From: Psychrobacillus sp044762655
Lineage (GTDB): Bacteria; Bacillota; Bacilli; Bacillales_A; Planococcaceae
Length of the DNA: 64,000 nucleotides
Reading direction: 5' to 3'
Assembly (NCBI RefSeq): GCF_044762655.1
Contig: NZ_JBIWER010000001.1
Coordinates: 434,001-498,000, forward strand
Made by a program: the position numbers and the translations under genes. Below the pieces are notes generated by a model. The model made no database searches, had not been told where the DNA came from, and saw nothing but the letters and a program-made list of their open reading frames with translations. Positions 53,917 through 62,845 of this stretch are shown here, piece after piece. Positions within the stretch are counted from its first letter, which is position 1; the number at the start of each line of letters is the position of its first letter.

Positions 53917-55011
53917 TTAATACACTCGATAAAAATCTTTATATAACTCTAATCCAAAGTCATTAAGTTGCTCTTTTATTTCTGCATAATACATCGAAGC
54001 AATTACAATAAAAGGAAACTTTTGCTCGGTAGCCAATATTTCTAAAGGACTACATACATCATATTGACCAAACCTAGTTCCCCATTTATTAGAATCATTA
54101 TCCAAAAAATTAGTAATGGGTATGTTTAATTGTTTCAAAATATCTATGGCTCTTTCGCCTTTAGCACCCGTTCCAAAAATATAAACAGGACGTTTATTCG
54201 AATTTCTATATCTGGAAAAGTATTGGTTCAAATGCTCTTTACTAATTTCGAAAGACTCGTCATAAGGATCTCCATAGTTAATTACTGCTGACCACTTCTT
54301 TATAAAATTATCTACATCATCCTTAGGTGATTTTTTACCTCTTGAGATACCTTCATAATGATACAGTCTAATAGGTGAACAAATTGTATATAAACCTTTT
54401 TGATCTAACTTCAAACAAAAATCAATATCATTTAAGACAACTTTCAAATTCTCTTCAAATCCATCAACTAGTCTAAAATTATCACTACTAACTAATAAAC
54501 AAGCTCCAATAACAGCTGAACATCTTCTTTTATTATTTATAAAAGGTAATTCCTCAAGTTCCGCATTACGATAAGGCTGCCAAGCTCCATTTTTATGTAC
54601 ATTAACTCCAGCGTGTTGAATAGTATTGTCTGGATATAATAAGACTGCTCCAACTACACCTACATTTTCTTCCCTTGCTGTCTCAACCAATTCATAGATT
54701 GTATTCGATGTTATAAATTCTATATCATTATTTAAAAATAACAAATACTCACCTATTGCAAAACTAGCACCAAAGTTATTTAAAGCTGAGTAATTAAACG
54801 GCATGTCATTATTATATACTTTGATATGTTTATAATCTTTTAGTTCTTCAAAATACTGAAAAGTCTCTTTTTCATCACTATTGTTATTTACAATAATTAT
54901 TTCTAGATTTTCATAATCATTATTATGTAAAAGTGAATTCACACAATTCCGTAAATAATCTACTTTATTTCTCGTTAAAATAATAACACTCACTAATGGT
55001 TGCAATGACAC
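53917..55011 (-). CDS. Family 2 glycosyltransferase with C-terminal Rossmann-like domain
   Basis: The 364-residue protein has a GT-A catalytic domain (about 1-265): PLVSVIILTRNKVDYLRNCV, LEIIIVNNNSDEKET, LFLNNDIEF (DxD-like) and GFEENLKVVLNDIDFCLKL. The C-terminal ~90 residues (PVYIFGTGAKGERAIDILKQ; NFLDNDSNKWGTRFG; FIVIASMYYAEIKEQ) are a nucleotide-binding-like domain also found in the TagB-like and WbsX-like proteins. The start is GTG after AAAGGAC. Confidence 0.85.
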   Translation of the reverse strand: MSLQPLVSVIILTRNKVDYLRNCVNSLLHNNDYENLEIIIVNNNSDEKETFQYFEELKDYKHIKVYNNDMPFNYSALNNFGASFAIGEYLLFLNNDIEFITSNTIYELVETAREENVGVVGAVLLYPDNTIQHAGVNVHKNGAWQPYRNAELEELPFINNKRRCSAVIGACLLVSSDNFRLVDGFEENLKVVLNDIDFCLKLDQKGLYTICSPIRLYHYEGISRGKKSPKDDVDNFIKKWSAVINYGDPYDESFEISKEHLNQYFSRYRNSNKRPVYIFGTGAKGERAIDILKQLNIPITNFLDNDSNKWGTRFGQYDVCSPLEILATEQKFPFIVIASMYYAEIKEQLNDFGLELYKDFYRVY

Positions 55012-55037
55012 GAGCTTAAGTCCTTTCTAAAGATATT

Positions 55038-56099
55038 CTAGATATCCCACTTCATGACAGTCTTTCCAAAACTCTTTAAACTATCTATTTCAAATGCATG
55101 ATGTACGTTTGCAATATCCGATACTGTAACCGTGTTCGTTACTAAACCACTTAAATAGTCTCCGATACGATTTATTTTCATGAAATCCATTGCACTTTGA
55201 AAATCATTTACGCCGCTTCGACTATCACCTACTAGTACGAGTCCCTTTTCCAACATCATTCGTACGTTCAATTCTATTTTCTTTTCTGTTACGCCCAAAG
55301 CTGAGATTGTACCACCTGGCTGAATAATATCAATAATTTTATTCAATACCCCACTTTGTGCTTCTCCACCTACACATTCAAAGAAATGATGAACTTTAAT
55401 AGCATCAATATTTTCATGTATTAAATACGTTTCATCCACAAACGAAAACATTTCTAGCTTTTCTGAATGCTTTCCGAATACAATGATTTTGCTATTTGGT
55501 AATGATTTTTTCAATAATAGGGACATCAGAAAGGCAATATTGCCATCTCCCCATACACCAATTACATCATTAAATCCATGTGAATACATTTGAAACCTTT
55601 TAAAAGCGTGGGTACAAACTGAAAGTAACTCTGTAATAGACAGTAAATGTTCATGGATGGAATCATGAGCTCTAATTACAAGTTCTCTTGGCTGGGCAAT
55701 AAGTTCTTGCATGAAACCATCATAACCACTAGAACGAAATCTAGCATTTGGACAATAATTTTCTCCTATTTTCTCGTTTAACTCACTAATTGATTTTTCA
55801 TACCCTAAAAATGACCCAGGTATATTAGGGATCATAACTACTTTTTCTCCATAATTAAACTCTTTCAATGGATCATATTGCACTTCCCCAACTGCTTCGT
55901 GAATAAGTGCCATTGGTAGTTTTTGTTGCAATACTGCTTTATCCCTCGCTCCTTTATAATAACGTTGGTCAGCATGACAAATGGACAAATAAGTAGGGCG
56001 TATAATAAGACTATTATTTAGCAACTTTATATCCTGCATTTTAATCTCAAAAGTTTTTGGCTTTACTAGTTGAATTACCTGATTAATCACCTTTGCCAT
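55038..56099 (-). CDS. tarJ: Ribulose-5-phosphate reductase (TarJ-like)
   Basis: This zinc-type dehydrogenase matches TarJ from memory: YLSICHADQRYYKGARDKA, LPMALIHEAVGEV, RSSGYDGFMQELI and LVGDSRSGVNDFQSA. TarJ reduces ribulose 5-phosphate to ribitol 5-phosphate, the substrate of TarI. I use ATG 56099; GTG 56090, which aligns with S. aureus TarJ, is an alternative. It overlaps the tarI end. In this island it supplies CDP-ribitol for glycan or teichoic acid-like polymers. Confidence 0.88.
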   Translation of the reverse strand: MAKVINQVIQLVKPKTFEIKMQDIKLLNNSLIIRPTYLSICHADQRYYKGARDKAVLQQKLPMALIHEAVGEVQYDPLKEFNYGEKVVMIPNIPGSFLGYEKSISELNEKIGENYCPNARFRSSGYDGFMQELIAQPRELVIRAHDSIHEHLLSITELLSVCTHAFKRFQMYSHGFNDVIGVWGDGNIAFLMSLLLKKSLPNSKIIVFGKHSEKLEMFSFVDETYLIHENIDAIKVHHFFECVGGEAQSGVLNKIIDIIQPGGTISALGVTEKKIELNVRMMLEKGLVLVGDSRSGVNDFQSAMDFMKINRIGDYLSGLVTNTVTVSDIANVHHAFEIDSLKSFGKTVMKWDI

Positions 56100-56805
56100 C
56101 CCTTTCAAGTAAAGCTCTAGCTATTGTTAAATCAAAAGGGGTAGTTATTTTAAAATTAAGTTGCTCACCTTTAACTAAATAAACAGTTTTATTTAACAAA
56201 CGATATAATTTTGCCACGTCCGTTGTGTTATCTAAATTTTTTTCACTGACATTATTATAAATATCTATTAATTCTTGTATTTTAAAGGATTGAGGTGTTT
56301 GACCATGATAGTATTTAGAACGCTCGGGAATCTCTGAAATTTGTTCCCCATCCTCGGAATATACAATGGTATCGATGCTTGATATAACAGTATCTACTGC
56401 ACTGAATTGTAACGTTTTTTCTATATTTTCTTTAATAATTTTATAGCTTATAAATGGTCTTACTGCATCATGCGTTAAAATAATATCATTTGAAGTCAAC
56501 TCGAAATTATTTTGTAAAAAAGATAACCCTCGTTTCACTGTATCATGTCGTGTGCCTCCACCAGTAATTACTTCAAACACTTCTGCATCTGGTGCAAAGT
56601 TTTTTTCTATTAAATCACGCGTATAAGCAAACCAGCTCGGATGGGCTGCTATAATGATTTTTTCAAATTCTTCTTTTAATAAATAAAACTTTTCGAGTGT
56701 GTGCAATAATATTGCTTTATTATTCAATAACAAAAATTGTTTAGGTACTTGTACATTCCCCATTCGCTGACCGGTACCTCCGGCAAGAATTAAAGCAAAA
56801 TTCAA
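56083..56805 (-). CDS. tarI: Ribitol-5-phosphate cytidylyltransferase (TarI/IspD family)
   Basis: The 240-residue IspD-fold enzyme has LILAGGTGQRMGNVQVPKQF, ILTHDAVRPFIS and QTPQSFKIQELIDIY. IspD itself is a related possibility, but pairing with tarJ makes ribitol 5-phosphate the likely substrate, giving CDP-ribitol. The chosen start is TTG 56805, 9 bases after AGGAGA. A GTG at 56814 lies on the ribosome site. Confidence 0.88.
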   Translation of the reverse strand: MNFALILAGGTGQRMGNVQVPKQFLLLNNKAILLHTLEKFYLLKEEFEKIIIAAHPSWFAYTRDLIEKNFAPDAEVFEVITGGGTRHDTVKRGLSFLQNNFELTSNDIILTHDAVRPFISYKIIKENIEKTLQFSAVDTVISSIDTIVYSEDGEQISEIPERSKYYHGQTPQSFKIQELIDIYNNVSEKNLDNTTDVAKLYRLLNKTVYLVKGEQLNFKITTPFDLTIARALLERDGKGD

Positions 56806-56837
56806 TTGAATCACTCTCCTAATTACATTCCGAACTA

Positions 56838-58262
56838 CTACTTTATATTTGTAAATAATAATTCTTTTGTCTTAGCATTTACATAAGGTACCAATACTTT
56901 ATCAAATACTGATTTCTCTAAAGGTTGATCCATATCATAAAATCCACTCACCTGTTGGTTTGCTAAAAATACCGAACGATATTTTTCTTTACCGAAAATA
57001 AAAATATTACTAAATCGGTTCTCATTATAGAAGTCATTAATGTAACCATTAAACACGTTAACCTCACAAGTTTGAACTATAAGTACTTTCTCGTTTACTT
57101 TAGGTTTATGTAATTTGTATTGTTGTTCTGGATTTTTCAAATGTTCTTTGTTTAAAACTGGATGAATTAAACCCTTACGATTTTTGGGTATAATGCAATC
57201 AAACATTTCTAATATTAAAGGATACACATCTAAGTTACGCATCCCCTTTAATTTCCCTTGTTTGAAATTTTCACCGTTTAAAATCATAGTTCCTTTAAGG
57301 GAATGAAGAGAAGTTAAAAACCCTCCGGTTCTAGCTTGCATTAAAATGTTATCTCCTAAAAATAAACATTGATCTGCCAAACCAAACGATTCCTTTTGCA
57401 GTTCAATATCACAATTTGGAAAATGGTCTATAAATGATTTCTGCCCATGATCTGATAATACAATGACATTTTCCGGTTGGAATATATTTAACATCTCACC
57501 TACAAAATCATCTACTAATTTAATGGCTTTTTTTAGTTGTGTTCGATTAAAATCATGCATCGTAAAATGTCCCAAATAATCAAAAATACCGTTATAAAAC
57601 CAGAAGAGATCTACTTTTTCTTTTTCATTTACTTTTCGAATATTAAGTAAAGAGTAATCGAGCATATCTTTCAAATATTGATAACCTTCTTCAAAATAAT
57701 TTTCATCTAATAAGTTATTTACTAGCTGTGGATTATTAAATAATTCCTCCCATGTATATCCGAATTGGTCAGGTGATTTTGGCGTAGGGCGCTTCGGAAA
57801 TTCACCTTCAAATAAATCGATTAAATGCTGGTCCTTTTCACATAGCATGTGTCCATCAATTGCAATTTCAGGATCTTCAAAGTGCTCATCAAATGCAAGT
57901 TCACCACTAACCATATAACCATCAATTGGTTCTGGAGGAGCTGTTACTAACCCTTTCCACATACCAACCTTATAGCCGTTTTCATTTAATATTTTCCATA
58001 TTGTTTCCGTAGAACTATAATCATACAATCTAGGAAGTTTACCAGAAGGTTGATAGATTCCTTTAATTATTTGATGCTCCTTAGGGCTCAAACCGGTATA
58101 AAGCGAAGTCCAATTATCATGCGATCCGTAGCCGTAAACATATCCATCATATTCTCCTGATATTCCACTGATAACTAGCTTTTTTAAGACAGGATAATCT
58201 TCCAAATTATTAAAGACTAGTTCTGGCATTAATGCGTCTATTCCAATTACTAATAACTTCAC
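56838..58262 (-). CDS. Alkaline phosphatase superfamily / nucleotide pyrophosphatase-like protein
   Basis: The 474-residue protein starts KLLVIGIDALMPELVFNNLE (metal-binding Asp in GIDA), has SHDNWTSLYTGLSP (candidate nucleophile Thr) and NVIVLSDHGQKSF (metal-binding Asp-His). There is no signal peptide or membrane segment. Related proteins hydrolyse phosphodiesters or transfer phospho-alditols. Placed between neuA and tarI it probably processes a nucleotide sugar or phospho-alditol intermediate. Start is GTG after GGAGGG. Confidence 0.78.
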   Translation of the reverse strand: MKLLVIGIDALMPELVFNNLEDYPVLKKLVISGISGEYDGYVYGYGSHDNWTSLYTGLSPKEHQIIKGIYQPSGKLPRLYDYSSTETIWKILNENGYKVGMWKGLVTAPPEPIDGYMVSGELAFDEHFEDPEIAIDGHMLCEKDQHLIDLFEGEFPKRPTPKSPDQFGYTWEELFNNPQLVNNLLDENYFEEGYQYLKDMLDYSLLNIRKVNEKEKVDLFWFYNGIFDYLGHFTMHDFNRTQLKKAIKLVDDFVGEMLNIFQPENVIVLSDHGQKSFIDHFPNCDIELQKESFGLADQCLFLGDNILMQARTGGFLTSLHSLKGTMILNGENFKQGKLKGMRNLDVYPLILEMFDCIIPKNRKGLIHPVLNKEHLKNPEQQYKLHKPKVNEKVLIVQTCEVNVFNGYINDFYNENRFSNIFIFGKEKYRSVFLANQQVSGFYDMDQPLEKSVFDKVLVPYVNAKTKELLFTNIK

Positions 58263-58288
58263 TAGTTACCCTCCAAAAAAATACAAAT

Positions 58289-58984
58289 CTAAATTAAATT
58301 TAATTTTCGTTCAAATTCCTGTAAATCTTCATAGCCATCAATATCCACATGATACTTTTCATCCATTATGTATGGTAATATATTGTCATTTAAACTTGTA
58401 TTCAAATTGAAAATATCATTAATTTCATTTATATAGATAGCTCCATTTACAATATAAAAAGAGGGAAGTTCTTGCCTTCGAACAGTGCTATTTGTTTTTA
58501 TAAGAGAAACTAAATTGCCTGTTGAATCGATTTGCCTCATTAATATTGGATGTTCATGTACGATACTTACACTGACTAAACTAGTTGCTCGCTTCTTATA
58601 AATCAGTTCTATTGCCTCATCAATATGAAATGTTTGGCGAAGCGGCTGTGTAGGCTGCAATAATATTACATAATCAAAGGTACGTCCTATTGTCTGGTAG
58701 TACTGAATCGTATCGATTAGCACTTCTATGGATTTGCTGTCATCTTGGGCTAAATGGTTTGGTCGTAACCGAGGTACTTTTATTCCACATTTCTCTGAAA
58801 CAGCTGCAATCTTCGAATCGTCGGTTGAAACATGAATTTCATCTATGTATTTCGAATTTTTCGCAGTGTCAATTGTATATTGAATTAATGGTTTTCCATT
58901 GACAGGAATAATATTCTTGCCAGGAATTCCTTTACTACCGCCCCGTGCTGGTATAACCGCCAATAATTTTTTATCATTAATCAC
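58289..58984 (-). CDS. neuA: CMP-sialic/nonulosonic acid cytidylyltransferase
   Basis: The enzyme activates the sugar acid with CTP. Conserved blocks are AVIPARGGSKGIPGKNIIPV, EIHVSTDDSKIAAVS, ILLQPTQPLRQ and the C-terminal KYHVDIDGYEDL. I chose GTG 58984, six bases after AGGTG (231 residues); GTG 58993 is an alternative. The NeuA, LegF and PseF enzymes are similar, so the exact substrate depends on the pathway. Confidence 0.88.
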   Translation of the reverse strand: MINDKKLLAVIPARGGSKGIPGKNIIPVNGKPLIQYTIDTAKNSKYIDEIHVSTDDSKIAAVSEKCGIKVPRLRPNHLAQDDSKSIEVLIDTIQYYQTIGRTFDYVILLQPTQPLRQTFHIDEAIELIYKKRATSLVSVSIVHEHPILMRQIDSTGNLVSLIKTNSTVRRQELPSFYIVNGAIYINEINDIFNLNTSLNDNILPYIMDEKYHVDIDGYEDLQEFERKLNLI

Positions 58985-59004
58985 CTTTAGCACCTACTTA
59001 ATTT

Positions 59005-60132
59005 TTAAAAGATGTCTGCAAAACGTTTTTGGATAGCTGTGTTCCAAATCGTGTTATTTTTTAATATTTCTATAAATCGTTCGGCACTTTGACCTTCCCC
59101 GTATAAGCTAGATGTGTACTCTTTATGAGCAGGGACTTGCTGAATTGCATTCAAAACAGATGACTCCATTTCATCTACATGTTGAATATATAAATCATTT
59201 GTTACATATCTACCTTTTTGTCTGCTTCCTATATCAATCGAAGGAGTACCGTAAACGATAGATTCTCTAATGCCTGCACTAGAATTACCAATCATAAAAT
59301 CTGCGTGCTTCATCAAAGTTAAAAAATATTCGAACCGGATGGAAGGGAAAACTTTGAAATTCTTCATTCCATCCAACTGTTTATAAGAATTTATAATAAA
59401 TTCATTTCCCAAATCATTATTTGGGTAAATAACAACGAAATTTTTTTCAGACTTAATTAATGCTTGTACAACATTGTTGGTATTTTGGCTTAAATACTCG
59501 ATTTCTGTTGTTACTGGGTGATACATTACAATGGCATATCGGTCGAATGGAATATCATAACGAGCCTTTACTTTATTAATATCGGGTAAATGAACAGAAT
59601 GCATAATATCAATATCTGGAGAACCAATAACAAAGATATTCTCTTCATTTTCTCCTAATTGAATGATTCGCTTTTTCGACTCCGTATTACTCACCATATG
59701 AATATGTGCTAATTTTGTAACCGCATGGCGAATTGATTCATCTATCGTTCCTGAAACCTCTCCGCCTTCAATATGTACTACTAAAATATTATTAAAAGCT
59801 CCAACAATTGCACCAGCTAAAGCTTCTAATCGATCACCATGAATAACTATCATATCCGGTTTAACTTCCAAAACATAATTGCTTAAACCTTGAATCGTAT
59901 TACTTAGAGCAACTTCCATAGGAGTATTCTTTGTTTGATTTATATAATGATAAACGTTTTTAAATCCATCTTTTTCAATTTCTCTCCATGTAGAACCATA
60001 TTTGGATAGCATATGCATACCAGTAACAAATACAAACAGTTCAAATTCTTGATCCTTCTTTACTTTTTTCATTAATGACTTTATCTTGCCGTAGTCTGCT
60101 CGTGTACCTGTTAAAAATAATATTTTCTTCAA
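59005..60132 (-). CDS. neuC: UDP-N-acetylglucosamine 2-epimerase (hydrolysing), NeuC/SiaA type
   Basis: The 375-residue enzyme matches NeuC/SiaA from memory: KKILFLTGTRADYGKIKSLM, IHGDRLEALAGAIVGA, HIEGGEVSGTIDESIRHA, FPSIRFEYFLTLMKHADF and GNSSAGIRES. NeuC releases UDP from UDP-GlcNAc to give N-acetylmannosamine. LegG homologues that act on diacetamido sugars are also similar. Start is TTG after GGGAGGG. Confidence 0.9.
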   Translation of the reverse strand: MKKILFLTGTRADYGKIKSLMKKVKKDQEFELFVFVTGMHMLSKYGSTWREIEKDGFKNVYHYINQTKNTPMEVALSNTIQGLSNYVLEVKPDMIVIHGDRLEALAGAIVGAFNNILVVHIEGGEVSGTIDESIRHAVTKLAHIHMVSNTESKKRIIQLGENEENIFVIGSPDIDIMHSVHLPDINKVKARYDIPFDRYAIVMYHPVTTEIEYLSQNTNNVVQALIKSEKNFVVIYPNNDLGNEFIINSYKQLDGMKNFKVFPSIRFEYFLTLMKHADFMIGNSSAGIRESIVYGTPSIDIGSRQKGRYVTNDLYIQHVDEMESSVLNAIQQVPAHKEYTSSLYGEGQSAERFIEILKNNTIWNTAIQKRFADIF

Positions 60133-60147
60133 TTGGAACCCTCCCTA

Positions 60148-61188
60148 CTACTTCACATCAGAGAATCTTAAATGTTCCTCTTTTGAAATAGCACGATTCA
60201 CTACTTTTCCAAGCAAACTATTGTAATGCTCTGCACGAATTTCACCAGTGCCTGGGCGTTTTACCCATATATTCTCTTCAGATAAAATCTCGCCTTCTTG
60301 TATATCTTTAATCGCAACTACCGTTGCAAAGGCAAAGTCAATTGTAACTTGTTCCTCCGTTGCAGGCTCTTTTTTTCCTCCACGCATTAATGCTATTTCA
60401 GCGGAACTACAAATTAACTCAGTTAATTCGTTTGGATCCATCGAACAAATTATATCTGGACCAGGTCGGTTTTTCGAATCGGTAAAATGTCTTTCCAGTA
60501 TAGAAGCACTTAGAGCAGTTGCAGCTAAACAAGCATTGTTATTGAGTGTATGATCAGATAAACCTATAACTGCATTTGGGAAAGCCTCTTGTAATTCTTG
60601 CATCCCACCTAAACGAACCAATTCCGGTGGAGTTGGGTACACATTCGTACAATGCAATAATGCATATTGAATTTTATTACGCTCTAAAATATCCACTGTT
60701 TTCTTAATGCTTAAAATATCATTCATACCTGTCGAAACAATCATTGGCTTTCCAAATGATGCAATATGTTCAATGAGTGGGTAATTATTACACTCCCCTG
60801 AACCGATTTTATATGCTTGAACCCCCATTCGCTCAAGACGATTTGCAGCAGCTCTTGAAAAGGGTGTACTAATAAAAATCATCCCTTTACTTTCCACATA
60901 GTTTTTCAGTTCAATCTCATCTTCTTCATTTAATGCGCATCGAGACATTACTTCATAAATCGAAACATCTGTATTCCCAGGAATAACATTTTTCGCGCTT
61001 TCACTCATCTCATCTTCCACAATATGCGTTTGATGTTTTATTATCTCTGCCCCTGCTTCAAATGCAGCATCTACCATTTCCATTGCTACTTTTAAGCTTC
61101 CTTCATGATTAATACCAATCTCAGCGATCACGATTGGTTTATAATTAGAGCCTATTTTTCTTCCATTTATTGAGATAAAAGGATTCAT
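60148..61188 (-). CDS. neuB: N-acetylneuraminate synthase (NeuB) family enzyme
   Basis: The 346-residue enzyme has a TIM barrel (about 20-275) and a C-terminal SAF/antifreeze-like domain (about 285-345). Motifs VIAEIGINHEGSLKVAMEMV, EIIKHQTHIVEDEMSESAKN, GMIFISTPFSRAAANRL and YKIGSGECNNYPLIEH closely resemble my recollection of the meningococcal sialic acid synthase. It condenses PEP with ManNAc (or an analogue). The order neuB-neuC-neuA gives a complete Neu5Ac path, but legionaminate synthesis is not excluded because flanking genes beyond the window are unseen. Confidence 0.9.
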   Translation of the reverse strand: MNPFISINGRKIGSNYKPIVIAEIGINHEGSLKVAMEMVDAAFEAGAEIIKHQTHIVEDEMSESAKNVIPGNTDVSIYEVMSRCALNEEDEIELKNYVESKGMIFISTPFSRAAANRLERMGVQAYKIGSGECNNYPLIEHIASFGKPMIVSTGMNDILSIKKTVDILERNKIQYALLHCTNVYPTPPELVRLGGMQELQEAFPNAVIGLSDHTLNNNACLAATALSASILERHFTDSKNRPGPDIICSMDPNELTELICSSAEIALMRGGKKEPATEEQVTIDFAFATVVAIKDIQEGEILSEENIWVKRPGTGEIRAEHYNSLLGKVVNRAISKEEHLRFSDVK

Positions 61189-61209
61189 CGTCTTACTCCT
61201 CTATTGTAT

Positions 61210-62454
61210 TTACTTAAACAACTTTTCGAAATCCGTAATTGGTAATTTTTCTGCCCATTCTTCTAATTTTTTGGGTGATATATAATTTGTTTCTCTTATT
61301 TTTGCACCATTCCATGCTGTATTGAACACATTTGATTTTGAAAGCGGTACATTTTTTTGGAACCATCTATAATACGTATTTAAGCTTCTTGAGGCATTTA
61401 TGAATTCACCACTGTTAGCTAAAACTTTTTTATAAGTATAGGCTTGCTTTGTTTGAACTCCAGAAGTTGCTAATGATGCATGTGTTTTTACACCTTTGAA
61501 GCCTAAATCTTGACCAAATAATATAATATTTTCGAAACCTAAATAATTCGCTAAGGAAAAGCCTAATGTAGCAACAGAACCACCTACACTTAAAGTCTCT
61601 ACTTCCCTCTTTAGTGCTAAACTTTCTGAAGCCTCGTAGCCTTGTTGATATAAGACTATTTTAGGACCCATATGCAATTCTAATGCTTCCTTACTTGCAG
61701 TAGCAGAATAAAAAAGTCTTCCCGTATAATTCGTATTTAAAAGTTGATGTTTGACAACTTCTTTTGCGTCAGATATAACTACTGCATCCGGTGTCAAGTC
61801 ATGAGCCAGTAACATTTTTAGTGTAGATCCCATACAGATAATATATGCTTTACAAATAAACTTTTTTAAAGTATGAATAGTATCTTCTAACGATGGTCCA
61901 GATGATACTAAACAAGCCGTCTCTTTAGTAAAGGCATCTTTATATTTAGAGACAGTTGGATGATTTAATCTAGTCGTATATTCAAAATTATTCTCCATAC
62001 GCTTTTCAATAACATCAAAGCTCATTTGCCGTAATTTAATATCTTCTAAAAAATCAGTAAGTTTATGTTTAGAGCCGATAGCCTTAATCCATTGGATTGG
62101 GATAATTATTTGTGCTGTAATAATATCTGTTACATCTTCTTTTGTAGATAATGAAATGATATGCACTCTTTCATTTTGTAAGATTGTATTGTCCCCATAT
62201 TTTTCTAACATTTCAAATTCATTGACATCAAACACTAAAACATAAATTTCTGCTTTTGTATTGTGATCCAACAATGCTTTTAAATGATACCCTAACCCTA
62301 GGCCAACTAAAAATATTTTGTCTGCCAATCTATTTTTTTCACTTAATATAAATCGATATGCATCATCAATCGGTTTATATTTGCTGTAGATGTAAATATC
62401 ATTAAGCTTTAATGTATAATCTCCATCTTTTGCCAACTCAACACTCCAGTTCAT
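61210..62454 (-). CDS. DUF115 / Maf-type motility-associated glycosyltransferase-like protein
   Basis: The 414-residue protein has the DUF115 (6-hydroxymethylpterin pyrophosphokinase MptE-like) core: ACLVSSGPSLEDTIHTLKKF, ICMGSTLKMLLAHDLTPDAV, VISDAKEVVKHQLLN and VATLGFSLANYLGFENIILF, then GQDLGFKGVKTHA. Maf proteins in Campylobacter, Helicobacter, Clostridium and Geobacillus relatives transfer nonulosonic acids to flagellin. The adjacent neu genes fit. Confidence 0.88.
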   Translation of the reverse strand: MNWSVELAKDGDYTLKLNDIYIYSKYKPIDDAYRFILSEKNRLADKIFLVGLGLGYHLKALLDHNTKAEIYVLVFDVNEFEMLEKYGDNTILQNERVHIISLSTKEDVTDIITAQIIIPIQWIKAIGSKHKLTDFLEDIKLRQMSFDVIEKRMENNFEYTTRLNHPTVSKYKDAFTKETACLVSSGPSLEDTIHTLKKFICKAYIICMGSTLKMLLAHDLTPDAVVISDAKEVVKHQLLNTNYTGRLFYSATASKEALELHMGPKIVLYQQGYEASESLALKREVETLSVGGSVATLGFSLANYLGFENIILFGQDLGFKGVKTHASLATSGVQTKQAYTYKKVLANSGEFINASRSLNTYYRWFQKNVPLSKSNVFNTAWNGAKIRETNYISPKKLEEWAEKLPITDFEKLFK

Positions 62455-62491
62455 TAATAGCTCCGTCCTCTACATTCTATAGGTAAAGATT

Positions 62492-62845
62492 TCAAGCAAC
62501 TGATATAGCAGATAAATGTTCTTCAAAGAATGGTTGTAATTCATACTCAAACATATCCGCAACTATCACATAATCTTGTATACTTAATCCGTCGTTCACT
62601 TCTTCTAAATATTCAAAAATCTTTGATACTTCTAATGGAATAATTGCATTATTTTTTTGTAATATTGTATTCATTTCATTCAGCCAAGCAACACCTTCAC
62701 TAAATTGTCGAATCATATCAATTGCTTTTAATACCGAGTCTTCCCTTAAATGATTAGCGATTTGTTGACAACCAGCGGGTAATTTAGCAGCATAATTAAT
62801 ATAACTTTCTTTGCTAGCTTGAATCATTTCATTTAATTCACTCAT
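62492..62845 (-). CDS. Small helical protein of unknown function between DUF115 genes
   Basis: The 117-residue, acidic, helix-rich protein (IQASKESYINYAAKLPAGCQ; EVNDGLSIQDYVIVADMFEY) has no recognised domain, signal peptide or membrane segment. It is flanked by two DUF115 genes with 37 bases on one side and no spacing on the other, so it is probably an accessory or chaperone for them. Conservation in similar loci is the test. Confidence 0.65.
   Translation of the reverse strand: MSELNEMIQASKESYINYAAKLPAGCQQIANHLREDSVLKAIDMIRQFSEGVAWLNEMNTILQKNNAIIPLEVSKIFEYLEEVNDGLSIQDYVIVADMFEYELQPFFEEHLSAISVA

Noticed and set aside
56083..56805. Housekeeping IspD
   Set aside because: The overlapping tarJ-like reductase and alditol-phosphate context favour TarI, although the fold is shared.
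60148..61188. Pseudaminate synthase (PseI) call for the NeuB-family gene
   Set aside because: The sequence blocks look closer to sialic acid synthase and the adjacent hydrolysing epimerase is NeuC-like; no PseB, PseC or PseG genes are in the window.
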